64,000 nucleotides of DNA from Variovorax sp. PCZ-1 (GCF_018413605.1 NZ_JAHCDN010000002.1:612461-676460), one strand, 5' to 3'; counted from the first letter of the stretch, positions 53,772-62,695 are shown. Numbers and translations: made by a program. Notes: generated by a model from the sequence alone, not told the origin.

Positions 53772-56700
53772 ATGTTTGACAAACTTGTGCATTCCGCCAT
53801 GGGCAATCGGCTCATGGTGATGATTCTGGCCGCTGTGCTTTTGATTTTTGGGGCGCTGTCGCTCGTCAAAATGCCAGTGGATGTGTTCCCTGACCTCAAC
53901 AAACCCACCGTCACGCTGCAAGCCGAAGCCGGCGGCATGGCTCCCGAAGAAGTGGAGCAACGCATTACTTTGCCGCTGGAAACCGCCATGAGCGGTATGC
54001 CCGGTGTGGAGAGTGTTCGCTCTGTCTCCAGCGTGGGCTTGGCCTTTGTATATGTGACGTTTGACTGGAAGACGGATATTTTCCGCGCTCGTCAAATGGT
54101 CGGCGAGCGGCTATCTTCTGTGCGCGAGCAATTACCCAGCGATGTGGAGCATGTGGGCATGGGCCCGATCAGTTCCATCATGGGCGAAATCATGCTCGTG
54201 GCAATGCCTGTGGACACCAGCAAGACCACGCCGATGGCTGTGCGCGAGTTTGCTGATTTTTTGATGAGGCCTCGCTTGCTCACGATTCCCGGCATCGCGC
54301 AGGTGATTCCTATCGGCGGCGAAGTGCGCCAATACCAAGTGCAGCCTGATACAGCACGGATGGCCGCCTTGGGCATCACACTGGAGCAGATAGAAGCCGC
54401 TGTGCGCGGCTTTTCTAGCAATTCTAGCGGTGGCTTTTTGGAGCTGAATGGCCGTGAATACTTGATTCGGAACATCGCGCAAACCACACGCTTGGAAGAT
54501 TTGCAAAAGCTACCTGTGGCCTTCCGCAATTCACAAGCCATCCAGCTCGCGCAAGTCGCGCAGGTCACGTTCGCGCCAGCGATCAAGCGCGGCGATGCTG
54601 GCTTGAACAGCAAACCTGCGGTGATCATGGGCATCCAAAAGCAGCCAGATGCAGACACCGTGAAGCTCACCAAGCAGGTGGAGGTGGCTTTGGCCGAGCT
54701 GAGCAAAGGCCTGCCCGCTGGCATGGGACAGCCGCAGGTGACGATGCGCCAAGCCACCTTCATCGAAACCTCGATCAGTACGCTGCAAGGCAAGCTGATG
54801 GCCGCTGGCGTGATCGTGGCGCTGATCCTGTATCTGTTTTTGCAGAACGCCCGCACCACCATCATCTCGCTCACAGCCATTCCCATTTCTATGGCGATCA
54901 CGCTGCTGATCTTCAATTACTTCGGCCTCGGCATCAACACCATGACGCTGGGTGGCTTGACAATTGCCATTGGCGAGCTGGTCGATGATGCGGTGGTGGG
55001 TGTGGAGAATGTACTACGCCGCCTCAAGATGCAGCGCGAATCAACAGACAAGCCCCACATCGGCCCTTTGGAGCTGATTGCTAAAGCCACGCTGGAGGTG
55101 CGCTCTGGCATTGTGATCGCCACAGTGATCATCGTGCTGGTGCTGATTCCTTTGTTTTTCTTGCCCGGCATTGAAGGCCGCTTGATGCAGCCGTTGGCGG
55201 TGGCGTATATCGTCTCGCTGCTGGCTTCGATGATCGTCTCAGTGACGCTCACGCCAGTGATGGCTTTTTATCTTCTGCCGAAGATGAAAAATCTGGATCA
55301 TGGCGACACGCGGGTGCAAGCTTGGGTCAAAGGCCGCTACAAAGCTGCGCTGGCTTTTGTGCTGCGTGCGCCGCGCGTATGGCTAGCCGCAGGCGCAACA
55401 GCGGCTGCTCTCTCCGCAGTTGCTGTGCCGTTTTTTGCCACCACATTTTTGCCACCTTTTAACGAAGGCGTAGCACTGGTAGGCATCCGCCTCAACCCCG
55501 GAACTACTCTTAGCGAATCGGTGCGCATCGGTGCGATTGCAGAAAAGGCGATTGCGGGTGTGCCTGAGGTAGAAAATGTGGGTCGCCGATCTGGCCGTGC
55601 TGAGTTGGATGAGCATGCCGAAGGTGTACATGTGTCTGAGCTAGATGTAAAGCTCAAACGCAGTGAGCGAAGTATTGAAACTATCTATGCCGATATTCGC
55701 TCGCGACTAGCTAGCCTGCCGGCAGCGATTGGCTTGGGGCAGCCCATCAGCCACCGCATTGATCACATGCTCTCTGGCGTGCGCACGCAAATCGCTATCA
55801 AGATTTTTGGTGATGATCTGGATACGCTGCGTGCGCAAGCGGAAAGCCTGCGAGTCAAGCTCTCCACCGTGCCCGGCGTGGTGGATTTGGAAGTGGAAAA
55901 GCAGGTGCTCACGCCGCAAATCAAGATCAATGTGCATTACGACAAAGCGCTTGCCGTGGGTTTGCCGCCTGCCAAGCTGCTCAAAGAGCTACAAATGATG
56001 GTCGATGGTGAGCGCATCACACAAGTGGTAGAAGGTAATCGACGCTTCAATCTGGTGATTCGCCTGCCCGATACGGCGCGCGGTATGGACGGCCTGCGCG
56101 GCTTGATGATTGATACACCAGCGGGGCGCGTACCACTGGCAACACTCGCCACAGTTGAGGAGTCGGACGGGCCCAATCAGATCAGCCGCGATGATGGCCG
56201 CCGCCGCATCGTGATTGCAGCCAATACCCAAGGCCGCGCCATGAGCGATGTAGTGGCTGATTTGCGCACGATTTTGGCTGACACCAAAATGCCAGAGGGG
56301 TATTTCACCACCATTGGCGGCCAATTCCAAGCGCAAGAAGATGCCTCGCGTTTGATTGGTTTGCTCTCCATCATTTCTGTGGCGGTGATCTTTCTGATTT
56401 TGTATTCCCGCTATCGCTCTGCTGTGCTCTCAGCCATCATCATGGCCAATATTCCGCTGGCTTTGGTGGGCGCGGTGATTGGCTTGTGGCTTTCAGGCCA
56501 GCCTTTATCAGTCGCGGCTTTGGTGGGCTTCATCACGCTCTCAGGTATTGCCATTCGCAACGGTATTCTCAAAGTTTCTCATTACGTGAATCTTTGCGCT
56601 TTTGAAAATGAGAAATTCAACGATGCAATGTTGATGCGCGGCTCTATGGAGCGGCTAACGCCTGTTCTCATGACGGCTTTGGTGGCAGCTTTAGCGCTTG

Positions 56701-56885
56701 CGCCTTTGCTTTTTGAAGCCGATATGCCGGGCACAGAAATTTTGCACCCCGTGGCCGTAGTGATTTTCTCTGGCCTGATTACCTCAACATTGCTCGATTC
56801 ATTCCTCACGCCAGCGATGGTCAAAGTGTTTGGTCAAAAGGCTGTGGAAGCTCTGGCCAATTCGTCTAACGATGAGGCTTTCTGA
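53772..56885 (+). CDS. czcA: heavy-metal efflux RND permease (HME family)
   Basis: A 1037-residue proton-driven inner-membrane pump with the RND layout: a first helix, a large periplasmic loop (about 30-335), helices 2-7, a second loop (about 555-855) and helices 8-12. The TM4 motif is AIGELVDDAVVGVEN (399-413), fitting AxGxxxDxxxxxxEN rather than the DFGxxxDGAxxxxEN of Co/Zn/Cd pumps such as CzcA. That pattern is reported for the Cu/Ag (HME4) group, so the substrate should be considered open. It forms the tripartite complex with the two preceding genes. The symbol is by operon similarity. Confidence 0.9.
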   Translation: MFDKLVHSAMGNRLMVMILAAVLLIFGALSLVKMPVDVFPDLNKPTVTLQAEAGGMAPEEVEQRITLPLETAMSGMPGVESVRSVSSVGLAFVYVTFDWKTDIFRARQMVGERLSSVREQLPSDVEHVGMGPISSIMGEIMLVAMPVDTSKTTPMAVREFADFLMRPRLLTIPGIAQVIPIGGEVRQYQVQPDTARMAALGITLEQIEAAVRGFSSNSSGGFLELNGREYLIRNIAQTTRLEDLQKLPVAFRNSQAIQLAQVAQVTFAPAIKRGDAGLNSKPAVIMGIQKQPDADTVKLTKQVEVALAELSKGLPAGMGQPQVTMRQATFIETSISTLQGKLMAAGVIVALILYLFLQNARTTIISLTAIPISMAITLLIFNYFGLGINTMTLGGLTIAIGELVDDAVVGVENVLRRLKMQRESTDKPHIGPLELIAKATLEVRSGIVIATVIIVLVLIPLFFLPGIEGRLMQPLAVAYIVSLLASMIVSVTLTPVMAFYLLPKMKNLDHGDTRVQAWVKGRYKAALAFVLRAPRVWLAAGATAAALSAVAVPFFATTFLPPFNEGVALVGIRLNPGTTLSESVRIGAIAEKAIAGVPEVENVGRRSGRAELDEHAEGVHVSELDVKLKRSERSIETIYADIRSRLASLPAAIGLGQPISHRIDHMLSGVRTQIAIKIFGDDLDTLRAQAESLRVKLSTVPGVVDLEVEKQVLTPQIKINVHYDKALAVGLPPAKLLKELQMMVDGERITQVVEGNRRFNLVIRLPDTARGMDGLRGLMIDTPAGRVPLATLATVEESDGPNQISRDDGRRRIVIAANTQGRAMSDVVADLRTILADTKMPEGYFTTIGGQFQAQEDASRLIGLLSIISVAVIFLILYSRYRSAVLSAIIMANIPLALVGAVIGLWLSGQPLSVAALVGFITLSGIAIRNGILKVSHYVNLCAFENEKFNDAMLMRGSMERLTPVLMTALVAALALAPLLFEADMPGTEILHPVAVVIFSGLITSTLLDSFLTPAMVKVFGQKAVEALANSSNDEAF

Positions 56886-56898
56886 TCAGGAGTACGCC

Positions 56899-57252
56899 AT
56901 GTATCTGGTTCTCAAATTTGCAATCAGCGCAGCATTGATCGTTGCGATATCTGAGCTGGCCAAACGCAGCCTGTGGCTGGCAGCGCTGTTGGCGGCTTTG
57001 CCGCTCACATCGCTGCTGGCTTTTGCCTGGATGCATCACGAGGGAGCCAGTTTGCAAAGCATCAGCCAGCTCTCGCGAGATATTTTCTGGCTGGTCTTGC
57101 CATCCCTCGCTTTGTTTCTACTTTTACCTTTTCTGATTGGCAAAGGATGGTCGTTTTGGTCATCCCTGTCAGCCTCATGTGCTGTGACCGCGTTGCTCTA
57201 TGGCGCGACAGCCGCATTACTCCGTTTTTTCTCAACCTCCCCCAACCCTTAA
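56899..57252 (+). CDS. DUF3147-like small membrane protein
   Basis: A 117-residue protein with four predicted membrane helices (about 3-20, 27-46, 62-83, 90-110). 'MYLVLKFAISAALIVAISELAKRSLWLAALLAALPLTSLLAFAWMHHEG' matches the DUF3147 pattern. Proteins of this family often sit in metal-efflux operons but have no defined role. It starts 13 bases after the czcA stop with AGGAG upstream. Confidence 0.8.
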   Translation: MYLVLKFAISAALIVAISELAKRSLWLAALLAALPLTSLLAFAWMHHEGASLQSISQLSRDIFWLVLPSLALFLLLPFLIGKGWSFWSSLSASCAVTALLYGATAALLRFFSTSPNP

Positions 57253-57264
57253 AAGGAACACACC

Positions 57265-57639
57265 ATGAAAACATCTCTCATCCTCGCTGCTGCACTGGCA
57301 CTGTCTGGCATCGCCTATGCCGCTGGTGACAAGCACGATCACAGCGCCAAACACGGCGGCATTGTTGTCGAAGTCAAAGACATGGATTATGAAATCGTGG
57401 CTAAGACTGATCTGATGCAGATTTACGTGAGCGATCACGGAAAATCTGCCAAGCTCGATGGCGCGAAAGCTAAAGTGACTCTGCTCAACGGCAGTGAAAA
57501 GAGCGAAGTTGAGCTGCAACCCGCTGGCGATAAATTCGAGGCCAAGGGCGCATTCAAGGTGGCTAAAGGCACCAAAGGAATTGCTTTGATCACGCTCGCA
57601 GGAAAGAGCGCAACTACCGTGCGCTTTGAAGTGAAGTAA
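57265..57639 (+). CDS. small periplasmic metal-operon protein
   Basis: A 124-residue exported protein with a clear signal peptide 'MKTSLILAAALALSGIAYA' and a short histidine cluster right after it (GDKHDHSAKHGG). The rest is a compact beta-rich domain ('GGIVVEVKDMDYEIVAKTDLMQIYVSDHGKSAKL...ITLAGKSATTVRFEVK'). I recognise it as the kind of small protein found at the end of czc-like operons, but not its function. A periplasmic metal-binding or chaperone role is inferred. A terminator follows 25 bases later. Confidence 0.75.
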   Translation: MKTSLILAAALALSGIAYAAGDKHDHSAKHGGIVVEVKDMDYEIVAKTDLMQIYVSDHGKSAKLDGAKAKVTLLNGSEKSEVELQPAGDKFEAKGAFKVAKGTKGIALITLAGKSATTVRFEVK

Positions 57640-57664
57640 GCATTCAGCAATAGACGACAGACGT

Positions 57665-57694
57665 AAAAAAAGCGGCATACTTGCCGCTTTTTTG
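57665..57694. terminator. bidirectional terminator at the end of the RND operon
   Basis: AAAAAAAGCGGCA-TACT-TGCCGCTTTTTT, a near-perfect stem usable on both strands, between the plus-strand RND operon and the minus-strand DUF4148-like gene. It is almost identical to the terminator at 60273-60301. Confidence 0.92.
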
Positions 57695-57710
57695 TTGCGT
57701 TACTGAGCGA

Positions 57711-58046
57711 TCAGTTTGCGCCGTTGTATTGAAATGCAGCTGCCTTATCAGTTGCACTCATGCCAAGCAGTTCTTGACGAACTTGCTCGCGGGTTTTTGC
57801 AGGCTCTGTCGCCTTTGTAGGCACAGCCATGCCCAGATTCAAGAAGCGGATTGAGCCATCTTTGCGAGCAGCATCCAGTTCAGCCAGCACTTGAGCGCGG
57901 GTTTTGGTGCTCTGGAAGTGATCCCAGTGTGTGGTGAAACCTGCATCAGTATTAGCTGGATGGTAAACACCAGAGGCCATGCTGACGGCTGGCAAAGCCA
58001 TGGCAAAACCGACGATGGCGAGGGACAAAGTAGAACGAACTTTCAT
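57711..58046 (-). CDS. DUF4148-like small secreted protein (paralog 1)
   Basis: A 111-residue exported protein. After the signal peptide 'MKVRSTLSLAIVGFAMALPAVSMA' comes 'VYHPANTDAGFTTHWDHFQSTKTRAQVLAELDAARKDG' and 'KTREQVRQELLGMSATDKAA', where T-R-A/E-Q-V repeats mark DUF4148-like proteins. It is paralogous to the gene at 60340-60732 (DAG[FY]..H...F.S.KTRAQV.AE). A CusR-box-like site lies 106 bases upstream. Function unknown; regulation by the adjacent two-component system is likely. Confidence 0.8.
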   Translation of the reverse strand: MKVRSTLSLAIVGFAMALPAVSMASGVYHPANTDAGFTTHWDHFQSTKTRAQVLAELDAARKDGSIRFLNLGMAVPTKATEPAKTREQVRQELLGMSATDKAAAFQYNGAN

Positions 58047-58151
58047 GAAAAACTCCATTTGATGAAATGTCTTCTGGCTTTTGCTGAAGACCCGTGCAAC
58101 ATCGCACTGGTATGAACTTTATGCTTCTCACGCCGTCAAACAGCCGTCTGA

Positions 58152-58173
58152 AAAATGACAATTTCGTTATTTT
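58152..58173. promoter_or_regulatory. CusR/CopR-box-like operator 1
   Basis: AAAATGACAA-TT-TCGTTATTTT matches the E. coli CusR box AAAATGACAA-N2-TTGTCATTTT at 18 of 20 defined positions. It lies between the divergent DUF4148-like gene and the response-regulator gene, 30 bases before the latter. Confidence 0.75.
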
Positions 58174-58203
58174 TCGGTTGAACAAAAAGACTTTGAAATT
58201 CCC

Positions 58204-58911
58204 ATGAAAATTTTGATTGTTGAAGATGAGAAAAAGCTGGCTAATTATCTGCGCCAAGGCTTGATACAAGAAGGCTACCAAGCCGATGCTGTACACAATG
58301 GTATCGATGGCCTGCATGAAGTGACGACCAATCATTACGACTTAATGGTGCTGGATGGCAACCTTCCCGGCATTGACGGTATGGGCGTATTGGCAGCGCT
58401 TCGGCAAACCCATCAATTGCCGGTGTTGATGCTGACTGCGCGCAGCAGTGTGGAAGATCGCGTCAAAGGGCTCACGATGGGCGCGGATGATTACTTGGTC
58501 AAGCCCTTCGTGTTCTCTGAGCTTCTGGCGCGCATCCAAGCCCTGCTTCGCCGCAGCGATCCGGCTCGCCAGCAAACCACCAGCAACGAATATGTGGTGG
58601 CAGATTTGCGTTTGGATTTTGTCAAGCGCAAGGTTTTTCGAGGCGAGAAGCGTTTGGATCTCACGTCCAAAGAATTTTTACTGCTCACAGTATTAATGCA
58701 GCGAAGTGGTGAAGTGATCTCGCGTACAGAGCTGGCGCAGCAAGTCTGGGATATGAATTTTGACAGTGATACCAATGTGGTGGAGGTTGCCGTGAGGCGG
58801 CTGCGGCTGAAAGTAGAAGATGGCTTTGACTCACCCTTGATTCACAATGTGCGCGGCATGGGATACGTGCTTGAGCCTCGCGACAACAAAGCCGAATCGA
58901 GTAAAAAGTAA
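58204..58911 (+). CDS. OmpR-family response regulator (CusR/CopR/CzcR-like)
   Basis: A 235-residue two-domain regulator. The receiver domain has acidic residues in 'VEDEKKLA', the phospho-acceptor Asp51 in 'MVLDGNLPG' and Lys in 'DDYLVKPF'. The C-terminal winged helix has 'LTSKEFLLLTVLMQRSGEVISRTELAQQVWDMNFDSDTNVVEVAVRRLRLKVEDGFDSPLIHNVRGMGYVL', typical of heavy-metal response regulators. The operator-like sites nearby point to the copper branch. The stop overlaps the sensor-kinase start (TAATG). Confidence 0.93.
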   Translation: MKILIVEDEKKLANYLRQGLIQEGYQADAVHNGIDGLHEVTTNHYDLMVLDGNLPGIDGMGVLAALRQTHQLPVLMLTARSSVEDRVKGLTMGADDYLVKPFVFSELLARIQALLRRSDPARQQTTSNEYVVADLRLDFVKRKVFRGEKRLDLTSKEFLLLTVLMQRSGEVISRTELAQQVWDMNFDSDTNVVEVAVRRLRLKVEDGFDSPLIHNVRGMGYVLEPRDNKAESSKK

Positions 58912-60236
58912 TGCCAGATTTTCGCAGCCTCAGCAAACGCTTGCTCGTTTGGCAAATTATTCTGTCAGTCACCACGCTGACTGCGCTATGCAGTGTGGTG
59001 TACATTTTTTTGGCTGTCTCGCTGGAAAACAAGCAAGAGAACGTGCTTCAACAAAACATGGCGGTAGTGCAGCACTTGGTGATGGAAGCCAACAAACACA
59101 AATCCACTGATGAATTGGTTCACAAGCTTGATGATTTGCTGTTTTCCAACGATGAACTCAGCGTGAGCTTGCGAGCTGCACAAGGCACTCAACTCTACGA
59201 GAAAGAGCGCGTCTATCAGCAAAATGCAGTGCTCAAACGAGGCCAGTCTTTTATTACGACTGAGAGCTGGGGCAGCGTGGAAGTGAATCTACAGCTTGAC
59301 ATCAAAGCAGATCGTGAGTTGAAAGAGAAGTTTGCTTGGCTGCTAATTGCAGTTGCAGTGATCGGCTCCACACTCGTGGCATCGCTGGGCTATTGGATCA
59401 GCCGCGCTGGACTGAAACCTCTGCGCTTGCTCACACAGCAAACTCAGCGAATATCCGCATCTGATCTGGATGCGCGCCTGGACAGCTCGGTGCAGCCCTT
59501 GGAGATTCAAGGCTTGGTAGCGCAATTCAACGCCTTGCTCACTCGTCTGCAACAATCCTACGTGCAAATGGAAGACTTCAATGCCAATGTGGCGCATGAG
59601 CTGAAAAACCCAATTGCCACCCTGATTGCCTCTCACGAGCTGGCGCTTCGCTCCGGTACGCGTGATGATGCGCAGACAGAATATCTGGCTTCCAATTTAG
59701 AAGAATTGCAACGCATCTCCGCTATCGTGAACGACATGCTTTTCATGTCGCGCGCAGACAGCGGATCGCTGGCACGCACGGTCTGGGTTGAAAATTTGGC
59801 GGTTCTGGCGCAATCTGTGGTCGATTATTACGAAGCAAGCGCCGCAGAAGCTGATGTAACTTTGCTGGTGCAAGGTGATGGCGGTGCGCATGTGGATACT
59901 GGTTTGTTCAAACGTGCGCTTTCCAATCTTGTGTCTAACGCTATACGCCATGCAGACAAGCACTCCACGATTCTGATCAAGGTAGACAAGCATGCCGAAC
60001 TGCCGACTTGGATGCGTGTTCGCGTGACCAATGTTGGCTCAGATGTCAGCGAGGCTGATTTACCTAAAATCTTTGAAAGATTTTTTCGAGCAACCACAAC
60101 CATGGATAGTCCACGAGATCATCATGGATTGGGCTTGGCGATAGTCAGCGCCGTGGCAAAAATGCATGCGGGTAAAACATTCGTATCGCATCAAAATGGT
60201 GTGTTTGAAATCGGCTTTGAATTTCCAATAGGTTAA
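58911..60236 (+). CDS. heavy-metal sensor histidine kinase (CusS/CzcS-like)
   Basis: A 441-residue membrane kinase. TM1 about 12-36, a periplasmic sensor region about 37-140, TM2 about 143-163, HAMP about 164-216, HisKA with His229 in 'NVAHELKNPIATLIASHELAL' (HELKNP rather than HELRTP), then HATPase with N-box 'RALSNLVSNAIRHA' and G-boxes 'GSDVSEADLPKIFERFFR' and 'HHGLGLAIVSAVAKMH'. It senses a periplasmic metal ion and phosphorylates the preceding regulator. A terminator lies downstream. Confidence 0.92.
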   Translation: MPDFRSLSKRLLVWQIILSVTTLTALCSVVYIFLAVSLENKQENVLQQNMAVVQHLVMEANKHKSTDELVHKLDDLLFSNDELSVSLRAAQGTQLYEKERVYQQNAVLKRGQSFITTESWGSVEVNLQLDIKADRELKEKFAWLLIAVAVIGSTLVASLGYWISRAGLKPLRLLTQQTQRISASDLDARLDSSVQPLEIQGLVAQFNALLTRLQQSYVQMEDFNANVAHELKNPIATLIASHELALRSGTRDDAQTEYLASNLEELQRISAIVNDMLFMSRADSGSLARTVWVENLAVLAQSVVDYYEASAAEADVTLLVQGDGGAHVDTGLFKRALSNLVSNAIRHADKHSTILIKVDKHAELPTWMRVRVTNVGSDVSEADLPKIFERFFRATTTMDSPRDHHGLGLAIVSAVAKMHAGKTFVSHQNGVFEIGFEFPIG

Positions 60237-60272
60237 TGAGTGCTGATTCGCACAAGCCACTATTTAGGGCGT

Positions 60273-60301
60273 AAAAAAAGCGGCTGGTGTGCCGCTTTTT
60301 T
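60273..60301. terminator. bidirectional terminator after sensor kinase
   Basis: AAAAAAAGCGGC-TGGTGT-GCCGCTTTTTT between the convergent kinase and DUF4148-like gene. The stem is the same as that at 57665-57694 apart from the loop and one pair. Confidence 0.92.
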
Positions 60302-60339
60302 ACTGGTTTCGGAAGATCAGCCCAAAATCATTTTCTAGA

Positions 60340-60732
60340 TCAACCGCCCGTGAAGAGCTTCTTGTATTCAGCTTCTTCTTTTGGGGTCATTTTGGGGCTG
60401 GGCTTTGCAGTCGTTTTGTCAATACCGTCCACATGAACCCATTTGCCATCGCGGTACTCGATTTTGTGGCCTTCATTGATCCAGCCGCGCTCACCGCCAA
60501 CATAACGCCAGCCATCGGGCGACACTTTGCCAGCACCGAAATCACGCGCCAGCTTGGCTTCAGCTTGTACTTGGGCGCGCGTTTTGTCGGATTTGAAATG
60601 CTCGGGTACAAACACGTAACCGGCATCGCCACCTTTTGAGTGCCAAACGGTGTCTGCAACGGCAGCGCCAGAGAATGCCAACGTAGCCAGTGAAACAGCT
60701 GCTGTCGTTGCCAAGAGTTTACGAATCGTCAT
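60340..60732 (-). CDS. DUF4148-like small secreted protein (paralog 2)
   Basis: A 130-residue exported protein: signal peptide 'MTIRKLLATTAAVSLATLAFSGAAVA', then 'TVWHSKGGDAGYVFVPEHFKSDKTRAQVQAEAKLARDFG' and a C-terminal region rich in Gly, Trp and charged residues ('WRYVGGERGWINEGHKIEYRDGKWVHVDG'). It resembles the 57711 gene in its first mature part but has a different C-terminal half. The start at 60732 has AAAGGA upstream. A CusR-box-like site lies 119 bases upstream. Function unknown. Confidence 0.8.
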   Translation of the reverse strand: MTIRKLLATTAAVSLATLAFSGAAVADTVWHSKGGDAGYVFVPEHFKSDKTRAQVQAEAKLARDFGAGKVSPDGWRYVGGERGWINEGHKIEYRDGKWVHVDGIDKTTAKPSPKMTPKEEAEYKKLFTGG

Positions 60733-60850
60733 GATGATGTCCTTTAACAAATAACCACTAATCACACACTGAGAATCAGTTTTGTGATGACACAAGGTTT
60801 GTGTCATGAGTGTTAATGTAGAGAACGTAGCGCGACAGTTAGATGGCACT

Positions 60851-60872
60851 TGAATGACAAGTTTGTTATTTT
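60851..60872. promoter_or_regulatory. CusR/CopR-box-like operator 2
   Basis: TGAATGACAA-GT-TTGTTATTTT matches the CusR box at 17 of 20 defined positions and shares the TTATTTT variant with operator 1. It precedes the minus-strand paralog 2 gene and follows the czcD stop. Confidence 0.7.
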
Positions 60873-60888
60873 CAGCTCAATACGGCAA

Positions 60889-61836
60889 TCAGTGCTGATG
60901 CCCCTGATGGCTATTGCTTTCTTCAGCTTTTTGGGGCGAAAAATTACAGCCATCCTCGCTGTGTTCGCAGGCCACCAACTCGCATTGAATCGTCGTGTGC
61001 AAAACATTGAAGAGCTCAGCAACAGTTTGTTGGATTTTTTCAATCAGTACAGCAGGCTGGGTATCTGCTGCGTGAACGACGTGCACTGTCATGCTGTTTT
61101 TTCCACTGGTCAGCACCCACACATGCAGATCATGCAAGCTGGTGATGCCAGGTATCGCTAGGATCGCCTTAGACACATCATCGAGCGACAAGCCCTCCGG
61201 CGTGCCTTCAAGCAGAATATTCAAACTTTCTTTGAGCAAGACCCATGTGCGTGGCAAGACCCACAGGCCAATAGCGGCAGCCACCAAGGAATCCACCCAA
61301 ATCCAGCCGGTGAAATAGATCACGATGGCAGCAATGATCACGCCCAAAGAGCCCAGCATATCGCTCCACACTTCAAGGTATGCACCCTTGATGTTCAAGC
61401 TGCTGTCTTTGTCTGCGCTGAGCAAGCGCATGCTGATCAAATTGATAATTAAGCCGAGTGACGCAACCACCAACATGCCCACTGTCTGCACTTGCGCAGG
61501 ATTTCTAAAGCGCTGGTAGGCTTCAAACAAAATATAAAAGGCAACAGCAAAAAGCAATATGGCATTGAACGCGGCTGCCAAAATCTCAAAGCGGTGATAG
61601 CCATAGGTGTGCTTCGCATCAGCAGGCCGCTTAGCAATCCTCACAGCCGCCAAAGCAATGGCCAGCGCGGCAGCGTCTGTGAACATATGCGCAGCATCGG
61701 CCAGCAAAGCCAAGCTGTTGAGCACGATGCCAGCAATGGCTTCAGCGATCAAAAAAGTGCTGGTTAATCCCAGCGCGATCCACAAAGTGGTCTCTTTTTT
61801 GTTTTCTGGAATGGCGTGCGTATGGTCTGAACCCAT
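60889..61836 (-). CDS. czcD: CDF-family zinc/cobalt/cadmium exporter
   Basis: A 315-residue inner-membrane antiporter. Histidine-rich N-terminus (MGSDHTHA), six membrane helices, the TM2 metal site 'LADAAHMFTDAAAL' (His and Asp) and the TM5 site 'NIKGAYLEVWSDMLGSLGV'. The phrases 'TYGYHRFEILAAAFNA' and 'GLWVLPRTWVLLKESLNILLEGTPEG' match Cupriavidus CzcD. The cytoplasmic C-terminal domain is 'GITSLHDLHVWVLTSGKNSMTVHVV', ending in a His tail (HQGHQH). ATG at 61836 is the best start. Confidence 0.95.
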   Translation of the reverse strand: MGSDHTHAIPENKKETTLWIALGLTSTFLIAEAIAGIVLNSLALLADAAHMFTDAAALAIALAAVRIAKRPADAKHTYGYHRFEILAAAFNAILLFAVAFYILFEAYQRFRNPAQVQTVGMLVVASLGLIINLISMRLLSADKDSSLNIKGAYLEVWSDMLGSLGVIIAAIVIYFTGWIWVDSLVAAAIGLWVLPRTWVLLKESLNILLEGTPEGLSLDDVSKAILAIPGITSLHDLHVWVLTSGKNSMTVHVVHAADTQPAVLIEKIQQTVAELFNVLHTTIQCELVACEHSEDGCNFSPQKAEESNSHQGHQH

Positions 61837-61993
61837 GATTTTTATGACCTCGTGTTTGAATGCTGAGCATACATTAAGAGCACCCAACGGACAGGTCGAG
61901 TTACGAAGCATCGGCTCCAAGGCTAAGCCGATGCCCCACATCTAGAGTTATGGTTTCAATTGTACCTACTGAAATTCGGTTTTTGACAAACAC

Positions 61994-62024
61994 TTGACCT
62001 TCAAGTAGCTTTAAGGTTTTTACT
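61994..62024 (+). promoter_or_regulatory. MerR-type promoter/operator of the CDF-like gene
   Basis: TTGACC (61994-61999) and TTTACT (62019-62024) are separated by a 19-bp spacer. The dyad ACCTT-x-AAG-N3-CTT-x-AAGGT (61997-62017) fills the spacer. A long spacer with a dyad is the hallmark of MerR-family promoters. Confidence 0.7.
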
Positions 62025-62053
62025 TCATTATCTTCATTTTTAAAGCGATTTTT

Positions 62054-62695
62054 ATGTCCGCCCATTGTCATTCCGATAGCTGTACCAGCAGCCAAGCCAC
62101 CGATCCGCGCTACCGCAAGATTCTTTGGATCGCTCTTGCGCTCAATTTTGCGATGTTTGTCGTAGAACTTGCTGCTGGCTTGGCATCTGGTTCGGTCTCC
62201 TTGCTGGCCGATTCCATTGATTTCTTTGGGGATGCGGCGAACTACGGCGTATCTCTCGCAGTACTCACCATGGCGCTGGCTGTACGCGCCAAAGCGGCGC
62301 TTTTAAAAGCCGCTTGCATGCTGGGCTTTGGCCTCTTCGTCTTGGGCAAAGCGGCTTGGTCTGCTCGCACTGGCGTGCCGCCAGAGGCGCTCACCATGGG
62401 CATCGTAGGCTTTGCTGCACTGTGCGTGAACATCGGTGTTGCCGCAATGCTCTATGCCTACCGTAATGGCGATGCCAATATGCAATCCGTTTGGCTGTGT
62501 TCACGCAATGATGCCCTGTCAAATATGGCAGTTATCCTCGCTGCATTTGGCGTGTTTGGCACTGCCAGCGCATGGCCAGATTTGGTTGTAGCCAGTGTCA
62601 TGGGCCTATTGGCCATCAGTTCCGCTTTCACTGTATTCAAATCAGCTCGCAAAGAGCTTGCTACTGGAGAGAAGCATGCTGCGCACAGTCACTGA
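62054..62695 (+). CDS. short CDF-like cation transporter
   Basis: A 213-residue membrane protein of the cation-efflux superfamily without the usual cytoplasmic C-terminal domain. A Cys/His-rich N-terminus (HCHSDSC) is followed by about six helices; 'GSVSLLADSIDFFGDAANYGVSLAV' contains the TM2 acidic residues and 'WLCSRNDALSNMAVILAA' the TM5 N-D site, replacing the His-Asp of zinc CDFs. It ends 'EKHAAHSH'. The metal specificity is unknown. It is driven by a MerR-type promoter and overlaps the next gene by 20 bases. Confidence 0.85.
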   Translation: MSAHCHSDSCTSSQATDPRYRKILWIALALNFAMFVVELAAGLASGSVSLLADSIDFFGDAANYGVSLAVLTMALAVRAKAALLKAACMLGFGLFVLGKAAWSARTGVPPEALTMGIVGFAALCVNIGVAAMLYAYRNGDANMQSVWLCSRNDALSNMAVILAAFGVFGTASAWPDLVVASVMGLLAISSAFTVFKSARKELATGEKHAAHSH

